From: Sphingomonas cavernae
GTDB taxonomy: Bacteria > Pseudomonadota > Alphaproteobacteria > Sphingomonadales > Sphingomonadaceae
DNA: 64,000 nucleotides
Direction of reading: 5' to 3'
Assembly (NCBI RefSeq): GCF_003590775.1
Contig: NZ_QYUM01000003.1
Location: 1,180,501 to 1,244,500 of the forward strand
The translations under genes and the position numbers were made by a program. Each line of letters starts with the position of its first letter. The stretch's first letter is position 1. Positions 25,091 to 34,613 of the stretch are shown in pieces. A model generated the notes under the pieces. That model searched no databases. It was not told the origin of the DNA and saw nothing but the letters and a program-made list of their open reading frames with translations.

Positions 25091-25096
25091 GCGCAA

Positions 25097-25864
25097 ATGA
25101 AGCTTCGGATACTGGGCTGCGGCACGTCCTCGGGCGTGCCGCGGATCGGGAATGACTGGGGCAATTGCGATCCGACCGAGCCGAAGAACCGCAGGCGGCG
25201 CGCCTCTATACTCGTCGAGAGCGCGACCACCCGCATCCTCGTCGATACCTCGCCCGATCTGCGCGAGCAGTTGCTCGACGCCGACATCGCCGATGTCGAC
25301 GCGGTGATCTGGACGCACGACCATGCCGATCATTGCCACGGCATCGACGATCTGAGGCAGCTCTTCCACGCCCGCGGACGGCCGGTGAACGGTTATGCGC
25401 GGCCCGACACACTGGCATCGCTGCGCACGCGTTTCGCCTATGCCTTTGACGGCAAGGATGGTTATCCGCCGACGGTGACGGGGCATGTGCTCGAAAGCGA
25501 CTGGCAGTTTGGCGATATTCGCGTCCGCGTCACCGACCAGCCGCATGGCAGCATCACCTCGGCGGGCCTGCGCTTCGACGGGCCGCAGAGTTCGATAGGA
25601 TATTCCACTGATTTCAACATCCTGACGGAGGATATGGCGAATTTGTTCGAAGGCGTCGACCTCTGGGTGGTCGATGCATTGCGCCACAAGCCACATCCGA
25701 CGCACCCGCATCTGGCGCAGACGCTGGAATGGATCGCAGCGCTGGCCCCCGATCGTGCGGTTCTGACTCATATGGACCAGTCGATGGATTATGCGACATT
25801 GTGCAGGGCGTTGCCCGAGGGCGTGATGGCCGCGTGGGACGGGCTGGAACTGGAGACAGGATGA
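25097..25864 (+). CDS. MBL-fold metallo-hydrolase (PhnP-like)
   Basis: A 255-residue metallo-beta-lactamase-fold hydrolase. It opens with LRILGCGTSSGVPRIG, and the metal motif is WTHDHADHCHG (HxHxDH). A conserved DALRHKPHPTH occurs late. It resembles PhnP and RNase-Z-like phosphodiesterases, so it probably acts on a phosphodiester. ATGA overlap with the aspartic protease gene. Confidence 0.88.
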   Translation: MKLRILGCGTSSGVPRIGNDWGNCDPTEPKNRRRRASILVESATTRILVDTSPDLREQLLDADIADVDAVIWTHDHADHCHGIDDLRQLFHARGRPVNGYARPDTLASLRTRFAYAFDGKDGYPPTVTGHVLESDWQFGDIRVRVTDQPHGSITSAGLRFDGPQSSIGYSTDFNILTEDMANLFEGVDLWVVDALRHKPHPTHPHLAQTLEWIAALAPDRAVLTHMDQSMDYATLCRALPEGVMAAWDGLELETG

Positions 25865-26457
25865 CCGACGATCAGAGCATCAATCTCATCTGGGGCATCG
25901 GCGCGCTGGTTCTGGTCGGGAGTTCACTTCTTGCACGGCGCCTGCCGCTGAAGAGCACGTTCAAGATCGTGCTGGGGTGGGTGGCGATCTTCGCGGCGCT
26001 TTTCGTGCTGTTCGCATTCCGACACCAGATCGGTGTCGCATGGAGCGAGATAAAGCTTTCCGCGCTCGGTCAGCATTCCGAGGCGCCGGGGGCTCCGCTC
26101 AGGATTGCGATGGCCGAGGATGGGCATTTCTGGGCCAATGGCACGATCAACGGACGACCGGTGCGCTTTCTGATAGACAGCGGCGCGACAATTACCGCGC
26201 TGTCGCGCGCCACGGCCGAGGCAGCGGGGGTCGATATCGACGATGGCGGCTTCCCGGTGGTCGTCGAAACCGCGAACGGGACGGTCGAGGCGCGTCGGGG
26301 GCGCATCGGCGTGCTGGAGGTCGGGTCCATCGTCCGGAAGGACATCGGCGCCACGGTGTCGCCCGAACTCGGCGAAATGAACCTGCTCGGCATGAATTTT
26401 CTGTCGACGCTCAAAAGCTGGCGCGTCGAGGGGACCACGCTGGTTCTTGAGCCCTGA
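25861..26457 (+). CDS. Retropepsin-like aspartic protease, membrane-anchored (TIGR02281 type)
   Basis: A 198-residue protein with two N-terminal membrane segments (LIWGIGALVLVGSSLLA; VLGWVAIFAALFVLFAF) and one retropepsin domain: catalytic VRFLIDSGATITALS, then GMNFLSTL. Bacterial members have a single DSG/DTG half and act as dimers. The active domain is probably periplasmic. Start by ATGA overlap with the MBL gene. Confidence 0.9.
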   Translation: MTDDQSINLIWGIGALVLVGSSLLARRLPLKSTFKIVLGWVAIFAALFVLFAFRHQIGVAWSEIKLSALGQHSEAPGAPLRIAMAEDGHFWANGTINGRPVRFLIDSGATITALSRATAEAAGVDIDDGGFPVVVETANGTVEARRGRIGVLEVGSIVRKDIGATVSPELGEMNLLGMNFLSTLKSWRVEGTTLVLEP

Positions 26458-26490
26458 CATACCAGTTAGAGCGGATCGAATCGCCCAGGC

Positions 26491-26600
26491 CGCTCATCCT
26501 GAGGAGCCGTTGAGCTTGACGAAACGGCGTCTCGAAGGCGCACGGTGCTGCCCTTCGAGACGGGCCTTCGCCTTCGCTCAGTCCCTCCTCAGGATGAGCG
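26491..26600. repeat. Long inverted repeat (GCTCATCCTGAGGAG type)
   Basis: Perfect 16-bp outer arms (26491-26506 and 26585-26600) with an inner 11-bp stem (26528-26538 and 26552-26562). It lies between convergent genes and could act as a two-way terminator. The type is dispersed in several alphaproteobacterial genera. Confidence 0.8.
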
Positions 26601-26623
26601 GTTCACGCTAATTATAGCGTGCC

Positions 26624-27469
26624 CTAACGCTTGATGGCCGCGCGGAAATCCTCGTTCTTGAGGAAAAGCGAGGTGTTGTCCGCGCCGAGATGCGTCCATT
26701 TGAGGTTCAGGCCGCCGTCCACGAGGATCGTCTGGCCGGTGATGTAGCTGGCCAGGTCCGACAGCAGGAAGGCGATGGCGCCGGCCTGTTCCTCGGGCTG
26801 GGCACGGCGACCCATCGCGACTGCTGCGCGATCGCGCTCGGCATCGTCGTCGATATAGGCGCCTGAGCCGGGCGTGATCGTGGTGCCGGGCGCAACGGTG
26901 TTGACCCGGATATTGTCGAGCGCCAGCTCGGCCGCGAGCGTGCGCGTCGCCGCCACGACCGCCGCCTTCGCGGTGCCATAGGCGATATGATAGGGCGCGG
27001 AATTCATGCCGCTGATCGAGGAAACGCCGACGATCGAGCCCGGCAGGCCGCGCGCGCGCAGTTCACGCGCCACGGCCTGGCTCATGAAGAACATCGTCTC
27101 GAGATTCTGCGCGAACAGCGCGCGCCAGTCGGCGCGCGTCACGCGCTCCGCGCGCATCCAGGTTTCGGGCGCTGCACCGCCGGCGACGTTGGCCAGGCCG
27201 TAAAGCGTGCCCTTGGCGGCAAGCGCCGCCTCCATCACCGCCGCGACGCCCTCGTCGGTCGAAACATCGGCCTTGACCGGGACGATGGAATGGCCCTGCG
27301 CCACCAATGGCGCGATGTTCTTCTCGATCTTTTCCTCTGACCGGCCCGCGGCGATCACGGTCGCCCCTGCCTGAGTGAGCATGCGCGTGAGCGCAGTGCC
27401 GATGCCGCCCCCGGACGCACCCGTCACGATGACAATTCGTCCGTCGAAATCCATGAGCTGCTGCGTCAT
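26624..27469 (-). CDS. Short-chain dehydrogenase/reductase
   Basis: A 281-residue SDR. Rossmann motif VTGASGGGIGTAL, structural NVAGG (NAG-like), catalytic Ser in VSSISG and Tyr/Lys in YGTAK. The start at 27469 has GAGG at suitable spacing; ATG at 27475 is too close. Divergent from the monooxygenase operon, so it may oxidise or reduce an intermediate of that pathway. Confidence 0.9.
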   Translation of the reverse strand: MTQQLMDFDGRIVIVTGASGGGIGTALTRMLTQAGATVIAAGRSEEKIEKNIAPLVAQGHSIVPVKADVSTDEGVAAVMEAALAAKGTLYGLANVAGGAAPETWMRAERVTRADWRALFAQNLETMFFMSQAVARELRARGLPGSIVGVSSISGMNSAPYHIAYGTAKAAVVAATRTLAAELALDNIRVNTVAPGTTITPGSGAYIDDDAERDRAAVAMGRRAQPEEQAGAIAFLLSDLASYITGQTILVDGGLNLKWTHLGADNTSLFLKNEDFRAAIKR

Positions 27470-27654
27470 CGGCATCCTCGATTCTGTGATTTCAGCCTGT
27501 CTTCGGCTTTGTGCGTTCGCTCTGCCAGTTCGGCCCGCAAGGCCTCAAGCCAAAGCGTTCGATATCTTGAAACCGCGCGCGATTCATCGCTCCCGCGAAA
27601 ACAGCGGCCCGCCCGGAACCTCCGCCACCTGCGCCATGTCAGCATTGTGCGTTG

Positions 27655-27670
27655 ATTTAATTGATTAAAT
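27655..27670. promoter_or_regulatory. Palindrome ATTTAAT-TG-ATTAAAT in divergent promoter
   Basis: A perfect 7-2-7 inverted repeat in the AT-rich gap between the SDR (minus) and monooxygenase (plus) genes. It is a good candidate operator for control of both. The regulator is not adjacent; the IclR gene at 52092 is a possibility. Confidence 0.5.
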
Positions 27671-27777
27671 TCTACGAAATCGCGTCAGTCGAGCGCCGTG
27701 ACCTTGCACTTTGAGAGTTGTAAATGAACAGGGCTGTTGATTATGCAGGTTCAAATAAGGAGATTACTGGAGTGGAG

Positions 27778-29607
27778 ATGACCTGCAAGCCGACGCAGAC
27801 GCCTGCGCCTGAAGAGTTCGACATCCCCTCGCTGCGGGAAAAGTACCGGCAGGAGCGCGACAAGCGCCTTCGGTCCGACCGGCAGGACCAATATGTGCCG
27901 TCGAACGCCGATGTGACGCATAGCTACGACGTCGACCCGCATATGCCGGTGACGGCGCGCGAGCCGATTTCGGAGGATCTCGACGTCGTCGTGCTGGGCG
28001 CGGGCTTCGCGGGGATCCTGGCTTCCTATCACCTAACCAAGGCGGGGGTGACCAATTTCCGCAATATCGATCACGCCGGCGACTTTGGCGGGGTCTGGTA
28101 CTGGAACCGCTATCCCGGCATCCAGTGCGACAATGACGCCTATTGCTATCTGCCGCTGCTCGAAGAGACGGGCTTCATGCCGTCCAAGAAGTTCGCAGAT
28201 GGCGCGGAAATCTACGAATATTGCAAGCTCATGGCGCGCAAGTTCGGCTTCCACGACAAGGCGGTGCTCCACACGCTGATCACGTCGCTGCGCTGGGACG
28301 AGGAAATCGGTCGCTGGCGCGTCGGGACGAGCCGCGGTGACGAGTTCCGCGCGCGCTTCATCATCATGGGCTGCGGCGTGCTCAACATGCCCAAGCTGCC
28401 GGGCATTCCGGGCATCGACCAGTTCAAGGGCAAACTGTTCCACTCGGCGCGCTGGGAGTATGACTATACCGGCGGCAGCTACCAGAACCCGGTGCTCGAC
28501 AAGCTGGCCGACAAGCGCGTCGCGATCATCGGCACGGGCGCGACCGCGATCCAGGCGGTTCCACACCTCGCGCGCTACGCCAAGCAGCTCTACGTCATCC
28601 AGCGCACGCCCTCGACCGTCGACGAGCGCCCCAACCCGCCGACCGATCCCGATTGGGCGAAATCGCTGGAGCCGGGCTGGCAGGACGAGCGCAAGGCCAA
28701 TTTCCACCGCGCGGCGATGGAATTCTTCGCGCCCGGCGAGGAAGACCAGATCTGCGACATCTGGACCGAGATCACGCGCAACCTCGCCGCCGAGCTGGCG
28801 GCCGAAGGGTGGCCCCAGCTCGCGCCCGAAGAGTTCATGGCGCGGCGCGAAGTCGTCGACTACCGCGTGATGGAGCGGCTGCGCGGCCGCGTCGAGACCA
28901 TGGTCGAGGACAAGGAAACCGCGGAATCGCTAAAGCCCTGGTACCGCTTCCTGTGCAAGCGGCCGCTGTCGAGCAACGAGTTCTACGGCGTCTTCAACCA
29001 GCCCAATGTGAAGCTGATCGACGTTTCGGACACCAAGGGCCTCGAGCGGATAACCGAAAAGGGTTTCGTCGCTAACGGCATCGAGTATGAGATCGACTGC
29101 CTGATCTGCGCCAGCGGCTTCGAAGTGACCAGCGAACTCAAGCGCCGCTGGGGCATCGACGTGGTCGAGGGCAGGGGCGGCGAGTCGATCTATGATCACT
29201 GGGCCAATGGTCCCGAGACGCTGCACGGCACGATGACGCGCGGTTTCCCCAACCAGTTCTTCATCGGCTATATCCAGGGTGGACTGAACGCCAGCGTGAC
29301 CGAGCAGTTCGGCCGGCAGGGCTATCACAGCGCGCATATCATCAGCGAGGCGCTGAAGCGCGGTCTGAAGGCCGTCGAGCCGACCAAGGAAGCGCAGGAC
29401 GCGTATGTCCGGCACTTCCATGAAGTCGAGATGGACATGTCCCAGTTCCAGCGTGAGTGCACGCCGAGCTACTTCACCAATGAAGGTCAGGTGAAGGCGC
29501 CCTGGGCGCTGTTCCGCAGCTATGGACCCGGCTGGGGCGCGTTCCAGAAACTGCTCGAGGATTGGCGCGCGAAGGGCGATCTGGAAGGACTTGAGCTCAG
29601 GTCCTGA
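27778..29607 (+). CDS. Flavin-containing monooxygenase (Baeyer-Villiger type)
   Basis: A 609-residue FAD/NADPH enzyme. FAD motif VVLGAGFAGILA, NADPH motif IIGTGATAIQ, and between them FKGKLFHSARW, matching the Baeyer-Villiger fingerprint FxGxxxHxxxW. It would insert oxygen next to a ketone. The start at 27778 has GGAG five bases upstream; an in-frame ATG at 27724 exists, but the extra 54 nt are AT-rich and unlike coding sequence here. First gene of the plus-strand catabolic operon. Confidence 0.88.
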   Translation: MTCKPTQTPAPEEFDIPSLREKYRQERDKRLRSDRQDQYVPSNADVTHSYDVDPHMPVTAREPISEDLDVVVLGAGFAGILASYHLTKAGVTNFRNIDHAGDFGGVWYWNRYPGIQCDNDAYCYLPLLEETGFMPSKKFADGAEIYEYCKLMARKFGFHDKAVLHTLITSLRWDEEIGRWRVGTSRGDEFRARFIIMGCGVLNMPKLPGIPGIDQFKGKLFHSARWEYDYTGGSYQNPVLDKLADKRVAIIGTGATAIQAVPHLARYAKQLYVIQRTPSTVDERPNPPTDPDWAKSLEPGWQDERKANFHRAAMEFFAPGEEDQICDIWTEITRNLAAELAAEGWPQLAPEEFMARREVVDYRVMERLRGRVETMVEDKETAESLKPWYRFLCKRPLSSNEFYGVFNQPNVKLIDVSDTKGLERITEKGFVANGIEYEIDCLICASGFEVTSELKRRWGIDVVEGRGGESIYDHWANGPETLHGTMTRGFPNQFFIGYIQGGLNASVTEQFGRQGYHSAHIISEALKRGLKAVEPTKEAQDAYVRHFHEVEMDMSQFQRECTPSYFTNEGQVKAPWALFRSYGPGWGAFQKLLEDWRAKGDLEGLELRS

Positions 29608-29758
29608 TCGCCCGGGGGATACCGAGTCCGAGGGGTCGCCTTTCGTTTTGGCAGGGTGTTTACTTGCGCTACGAGGATCAAAAATCTGTCCAGGTGGGAA
29701 GTCGGAGCGTGCCGATGCATGCCATTGTCCGCTCGGAATCGCGTTGGAGGAGGATTCC

Positions 29759-31174
29759 ATGAAAAAGCCGGAGCTGACTGCCACGGGCATCACTGCCGAA
29801 GACATGGATGCGGAGAAGCTGGTCACCTATCCGACCGAGGCTTTCCTTTCGCGCGACTATGCGCTGGCCGAGAAGAAGCTGCTCTGGCCGAAGATCTGGC
29901 AGATGGTCGAGCGCGAGACCGATCTGCCCGATCCCGGCGACTGGATGACGTACAACGTCGCTGACGAGTCGATCATCGTGCTGCGCAAGGACGACGGGAC
30001 GCTCAAGGCGTTCCACAATGTCTGCCCGCATCGCGGCCGGCAGCTAGTCAGCACGCCCGACATGCTGCCGGGCAAAGTCCATGACGTGCGCGGCAACAAC
30101 CGCAAGAAATTCGTCTGCGGCTTCCATGGCTGGACCTACGATCAGGACGGCCACAACGTCTACATCCTCGACCAGCAGGACTGGCATGGCGGCCTGACGC
30201 CCGAGATGACCTGTCTGTCCGAGGTGAAGGTCGATACCTGGGGCGGCTATATCTACATCAACATGGACCCGGATTGCGTGTCCCTGAAGGAGTGGATGGG
30301 TCGCGCCGGCGAGATCCTCGATCACTTCCAGCTCGACAAGATGCGCTACAAATGGCGCCAATGGGCGATCTATCCGTGCAACTGGAAGACGGCGATCGAG
30401 GCATTTCTCGAGCCCTATCATGTCGCGGGAACGCACACCCAGCTTCTCGCCTATGGCAATTATTACGCGCTTTCGAAGCAATATGGGCTGCACTCGGTCA
30501 GCAGCTACGACACACGTGACGCCAAGTTCCAGATGAGCGAGAGCGCGGGCACGACGCGCGCGGGCAAGGGCGAGGATCCGCGCGTCTCGACCTATGAGCT
30601 GATCCGCGAGAATTATGAGACGATCAACTACTCTGCCTCCACCGAGACGCTGGTAAAGGCGGCGAGCCGGCTGAAGGACGAACTGCCCGAGACCGCGACC
30701 GCGCAGGACTGCATCGCGCACTGGCTCGCCTCGGCAAAGAAGGACGATGCGGCGCGCGGCGTGATCTGGCCTGAAATTCCGCCCGAGATCATGACCGAGG
30801 CAGGGCTCGCCTGGGGGCTGTGGCCAAACCAGAACATCCTGCACGGCGTGACCTTCGCGCTTTGCTACCGCGTGCGGCCGTACGGCGACGATCCCAACAA
30901 ATGCGTGTTCGAGAGCTATGCGCTCGAACGCTTCCCCGAGGGCGAGGAGCCGGAGACCGAGTGGGTCTATGCCGACCCGATTGCGGCGAACTGGGGTTCG
31001 ATCCTCGAGCAGGATTTTTCCAACATGGAGTTCGTGCAGAAGGGCATGAAGTCGAGCGGATTCCGCGGGCCTTTGCCCAATCCGCACCAGGAGCAGAAGG
31101 TCATCAACCTGCACCGCAATCTCGCGGCCTTCATGGGCCGGGGTGCGCCACAATTGCTGCCCGATCAAGACTGA
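29759..31174 (+). CDS. Aromatic ring-hydroxylating dioxygenase, alpha subunit (Rieske)
   Basis: A 471-residue Rieske non-heme iron oxygenase. Start at 29759 behind AGGAGG. Rieske [2Fe-2S] ligands CPHRG (CxH) and CGFHGW (Cx2H); mononuclear iron His pair in EPYHVAGTH. No beta subunit, ferredoxin or reductase gene is nearby, so electrons must come from elsewhere or it is an alpha-only type. Substrate unknown. Confidence 0.92.
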   Translation: MKKPELTATGITAEDMDAEKLVTYPTEAFLSRDYALAEKKLLWPKIWQMVERETDLPDPGDWMTYNVADESIIVLRKDDGTLKAFHNVCPHRGRQLVSTPDMLPGKVHDVRGNNRKKFVCGFHGWTYDQDGHNVYILDQQDWHGGLTPEMTCLSEVKVDTWGGYIYINMDPDCVSLKEWMGRAGEILDHFQLDKMRYKWRQWAIYPCNWKTAIEAFLEPYHVAGTHTQLLAYGNYYALSKQYGLHSVSSYDTRDAKFQMSESAGTTRAGKGEDPRVSTYELIRENYETINYSASTETLVKAASRLKDELPETATAQDCIAHWLASAKKDDAARGVIWPEIPPEIMTEAGLAWGLWPNQNILHGVTFALCYRVRPYGDDPNKCVFESYALERFPEGEEPETEWVYADPIAANWGSILEQDFSNMEFVQKGMKSSGFRGPLPNPHQEQKVINLHRNLAAFMGRGAPQLLPDQD

Positions 31175-31236
31175 TCGGGCCTTCCACTTTCGCATCGAGA
31201 GCCCCGCGTGCGGGGACGCAATATTAGAGGTAGAAG

Positions 31237-33024
31237 ATGAGCTACGACGATCCCAAGCCGGCAACGGCAACATCAGACCTCAAGTTGAAGGCCGGCGGCA
31301 CGCCCGTCTACAAGCGCATCCTCGACCTGTTTGAGGCCGAGGGGATCAAGACCTTGTTCGGCATCCCCGACCCGAACTTCGTCCATCTCTGCCTCGAAGC
31401 CGAGGCACGCGGCTGGACTGTGGTCTCGCCGCACCATGAGGCGGCGGCCGGATTCATGGCCGAAGCCGCGTCGCGCATCACCGGCAAGCCGGCCCTGTGC
31501 TTCGGCACGCTCGGGCCCGGGCTGGCGAACATGATGCCCGCGATTCAGTGCTGCAAGGTCGAGAATTCGCCGGTCATCTTCCTCGGCGGCCAGCGCGCGC
31601 GCGTCACCGAACGGCGCGTGCGCCGCGGACGCATCCAGTTCGTCCGTCAGGAGCCGATGATCGAGGACTCGGTCAAATATTCGGGCGCGATCGAATATGC
31701 CGACCAGACCGACGAAGTTATCCGCGAGGCGATCCGCGTTGCAATGTCGGGCACGCCGGGGCCGACCTATGTCGAATATCCCAGCCACATCATTCTCGAA
31801 GAGCTCGACGTGCCGGAAGTGCTCCCGCCGCACCGCTATCGCCTGACCAATCAGGGTGCCGATGGCGACCGCATCGCCGAGGCAGCGAAGCTGATCCTCG
31901 AAGCCAAGAATCCGATCCTGCTGGTCGGCCACGCGGTGCACACGACCAAGTCGGGCGCGGCGGTGAAGGAACTGGCCGAGCTGATGAACTGCCCCGTCAT
32001 CCAGACCTCCGGCGGTACCTCCTATATCAAGGGCATCGAGGACCGCACCTTCCAGTACGTGTTCTCCGACGCCTCGATCGAGGCGGTGGAAGCTTCCGAC
32101 TGCGTCGTCGCGCTGGCGACCGAACTGGGCGAGCCCGTGCACTTCGGCCGCTGGCGGCATTGGCATGCCGGTGAAGCCAATCGCAAATGGATCTATGTGC
32201 AGCAGGATCCCACCGCGATCGGCGTCAACCGTCCGATCGACGTGCCGCTGGTCGGCGACGTCCGCGCCGTGGTGCCGCAACTCAGCCGCGCGCTGGGCAA
32301 GGGCCGTGCGGCGGGGCCCGACCTTGCCAGGTTCATGAAGGACGGGCAGGCCGAGCTCGACAGCCTTGCCGCGGAAACGCTGACCAAGAGCGATGGCACC
32401 GGCGATGTACCGATCCATACCTCGCGCTTCATTGTCGAGGCGACCAAGGCCTTCCCCAAGGACGGCATCATGATCCGCGACGGCGGCGCATCGGTGATCT
32501 TCGGCTGGACCTATAACCAGTGCAAGCCGAACGACGTGATCTGGAACCAGAATTACGGGCATATCGGCACGGGCCTGCCCTATGCCACCGGCGCGATGCT
32601 CGCCGATATCGCAGAGACGGGCGTGACGCGCCCGGGCATGCTGGTGACGTCTGACTCGTCCTTCCTGTTCCACATCGGCGAGCTCGAGGTCGCGGTGCGC
32701 CGCAATCTGCCGCTCGTCTGCGTGGTGGCGGTCGATTTCCAGTGGGGCCTCGAAGTGGGTGTGTACAAGCGCACTTTCGGCCTTGGCACTGCCGAGACCG
32801 GCACGCACTGGAGCAACAAGGTGCGCTTCGACAAGATCGCCGAAGGGCTGGGCGCCTATGGCCAGTATGTGACCACTGCGGACGAGATCGGCCCGGCCAT
32901 TGCCCGCGCTTTCGCGCATGGCGGCCCGGCGGTCATCCATGTGCCGATCGACCCCAAGGCCAATTCGGAAGAAATGCCGAAATACGACAAGTTCCGTACC
33001 TGGTACGCCGAAGGTACGCAGTAA
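31237..33024 (+). CDS. ThDP-dependent enzyme (acetolactate synthase-like)
   Basis: A 595-residue three-domain ThDP enzyme. The N-terminal domain holds the activating Glu (SPHHEAAAGFMAEAA) and FGTLGPGLANM. In the C-terminal domain the canonical GDG...N cofactor motif is SDS...VDFQWG: the Asp is kept, but Gly to Ser changes and N to D alter it. It could cleave or join a 2-oxo-acid or acyloin. Operon position suggests it acts on a product of the oxygenases. Reaction not assignable. Confidence 0.85.
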   Translation: MSYDDPKPATATSDLKLKAGGTPVYKRILDLFEAEGIKTLFGIPDPNFVHLCLEAEARGWTVVSPHHEAAAGFMAEAASRITGKPALCFGTLGPGLANMMPAIQCCKVENSPVIFLGGQRARVTERRVRRGRIQFVRQEPMIEDSVKYSGAIEYADQTDEVIREAIRVAMSGTPGPTYVEYPSHIILEELDVPEVLPPHRYRLTNQGADGDRIAEAAKLILEAKNPILLVGHAVHTTKSGAAVKELAELMNCPVIQTSGGTSYIKGIEDRTFQYVFSDASIEAVEASDCVVALATELGEPVHFGRWRHWHAGEANRKWIYVQQDPTAIGVNRPIDVPLVGDVRAVVPQLSRALGKGRAAGPDLARFMKDGQAELDSLAAETLTKSDGTGDVPIHTSRFIVEATKAFPKDGIMIRDGGASVIFGWTYNQCKPNDVIWNQNYGHIGTGLPYATGAMLADIAETGVTRPGMLVTSDSSFLFHIGELEVAVRRNLPLVCVVAVDFQWGLEVGVYKRTFGLGTAETGTHWSNKVRFDKIAEGLGAYGQYVTTADEIGPAIARAFAHGGPAVIHVPIDPKANSEEMPKYDKFRTWYAEGTQ

Positions 33025-33033
33025 GAAAGTTCC

Positions 33034-33157
33034 TCCCCAAGCTCGCTTGGGGAGGGGGACCGCTCGAAGAGCGGTGGAGGGGCCTTGCCCGACGGTGGAA
33101 TTACCCCTCCACCGTGCTGTGCACGGTCCCCCTCCCCGAACAAGTTCGGGGAGGATT
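33034..33157. repeat. Compound intergenic repeat with CTCCCC/GGGGAG hairpins
   Basis: A mosaic of hairpins between the ThDP and aldehyde dehydrogenase genes, including CTCCCCAAGC...GCTTGGGGAG near the left end and CCCCGAAC...GTTCGGGG near the right. It interrupts an otherwise continuous operon and could process or attenuate the transcript. Confidence 0.7.
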
Positions 33158-33176
33158 AAGAACGGAGAGGGATGAC

Positions 33177-34610
33177 ATGCGCGAGTATCTGAAGTTCTAC
33201 ATCGACGGCCGATGGGTCGACCCGGTCGAACCGAAGACGGCGGATGTCATCAACCCGGCCACCGAAGAGGCCGCGGGTCGAATTTCGCTGGGCTCGGTCG
33301 CCGATGTCGACAAGGCGGTTGCCGCCGCACGCAAGGCCTTTGCAAGCTGGTCACAGACCACGCGCGAGCAACGGCTCGATCTGCTCGGCGCGATCCAGGC
33401 CGAATATGCGAAGCGCCAGACCGAAATCGGCGATGCGATCATGGAGGAAATGGGCGCGCCCTCGTCGCTTGCCCACGGCTTTCACGTCGGTCTTGGCGCA
33501 GGCCACCTCCAGACCGCGATCGAGGTGCTGAAGGATTTCAGGTTCGACGAGCAGCACGGCGCGACGGTGATCGCCAAGGAGCCGATCGGCGTCTGCGCGC
33601 TCATCACGCCGTGGAACTGGCCGATGAACCAGACCTGCGTCAAGATCTTCCCTGCACTCGCCACCGGCAACACCATGATCCTGAAGCCGCCGCAGCTCGC
33701 GCCTTTCTCGGCGCAGATCCTTGCGGAGATCCTGCATGCGGCCGGTGTTCCTGCGGGCGTGTTCAATATGATCCAGGGCAGCGGCAGCGTTATCGGCGCC
33801 GCGCTCTCGACGCATGAGGATGTCGACATGGTCTCCTTCACCGGCTCGGAGCCGGTGGGCGTCCAGATCCAGAAGGACGCGGCGACAACGGTGAAGCGCG
33901 TCGGGCTCGAACTGGGAGGCAAGAGCCCGTTCATCGTGCTCGACGACGATCAACTCGCTACGAACGTCGCGGGCGCGACCGCAGGCATGATGGGCAATTC
34001 GGGACAGACCTGCAGCGCCGGTTCGCGGCTTCTGGTCCCGGCTTCGCGGATGGACGAGGCGATTGCAGCAGCCAGGGCCGCGGCGGAAGGTGTTACCGTA
34101 GGCGATCCCAAGGGCAATGTCGCGATGGGCCCGGTCGTCTCCAAGAGCCAGTTCAACATCATCCAGGATTATATCCGCAAGGGTCTGGAAGAGGGCGCCA
34201 CGGTCGTCGCCGGCGGTCCTGGGCGTCCCGAGGGGCTGGACAAGGGCTGGTTCGTCAAGCCGACCGTCTTCGTCGGCACCAACGACATGGTCATCGCGCG
34301 CGAGGAGATCTTCGGGCCGGTGCTCGTCATCATCGGTTATGACGATGTCGATCACGCCGTCGAGATCGCCAATGACACCGAGTTCGGCCTCGCCGGATAT
34401 GTCAACGGCAGCGATCTCGAGAAATGCCGCGCGGTGGCGCGCCGGATGCGGACGGGCTGGATCAGCATCAACGGCGGCTTCGACTTCCACGCGCCCTTTG
34501 GCGGCTACAAGCGCAGCGGCAATGGCCGCGAATGGGGCGAGCACGGGTTCCTTGAATATCTGGAGACCAAGTCGCTGCTCGGCTACGCGCCCGCACAGGC
34601 GGCCGAATAA
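33177..34610 (+). CDS. Aldehyde dehydrogenase (NAD(P)+)
   Basis: A 477-residue ALDH. Start at 33177 behind GGAGAGGG. Oxyanion Asn in TPWNWPMNQ, general base Glu in LELGGKSP, NAD loop FTGSEPVG, catalytic Cys in NSGQTCSAGSR, and EEIFGPVL. It would oxidise an aldehyde from the pathway to an acid. Sits between the repeat and the propeller gene. Confidence 0.94.
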   Translation: MREYLKFYIDGRWVDPVEPKTADVINPATEEAAGRISLGSVADVDKAVAAARKAFASWSQTTREQRLDLLGAIQAEYAKRQTEIGDAIMEEMGAPSSLAHGFHVGLGAGHLQTAIEVLKDFRFDEQHGATVIAKEPIGVCALITPWNWPMNQTCVKIFPALATGNTMILKPPQLAPFSAQILAEILHAAGVPAGVFNMIQGSGSVIGAALSTHEDVDMVSFTGSEPVGVQIQKDAATTVKRVGLELGGKSPFIVLDDDQLATNVAGATAGMMGNSGQTCSAGSRLLVPASRMDEAIAAARAAAEGVTVGDPKGNVAMGPVVSKSQFNIIQDYIRKGLEEGATVVAGGPGRPEGLDKGWFVKPTVFVGTNDMVIAREEIFGPVLVIIGYDDVDHAVEIANDTEFGLAGYVNGSDLEKCRAVARRMRTGWISINGGFDFHAPFGGYKRSGNGREWGEHGFLEYLETKSLLGYAPAQAAE

Positions 34611-34613
34611 GGC

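Noticed and set aside
32742-33176. Upstream extension of the aldehyde dehydrogenase by 145 codons
   Set aside because: It runs through the ThDP gene in another frame and the hairpin repeat; ATG 33177 has a ribosome-binding site and gives a family-length protein.
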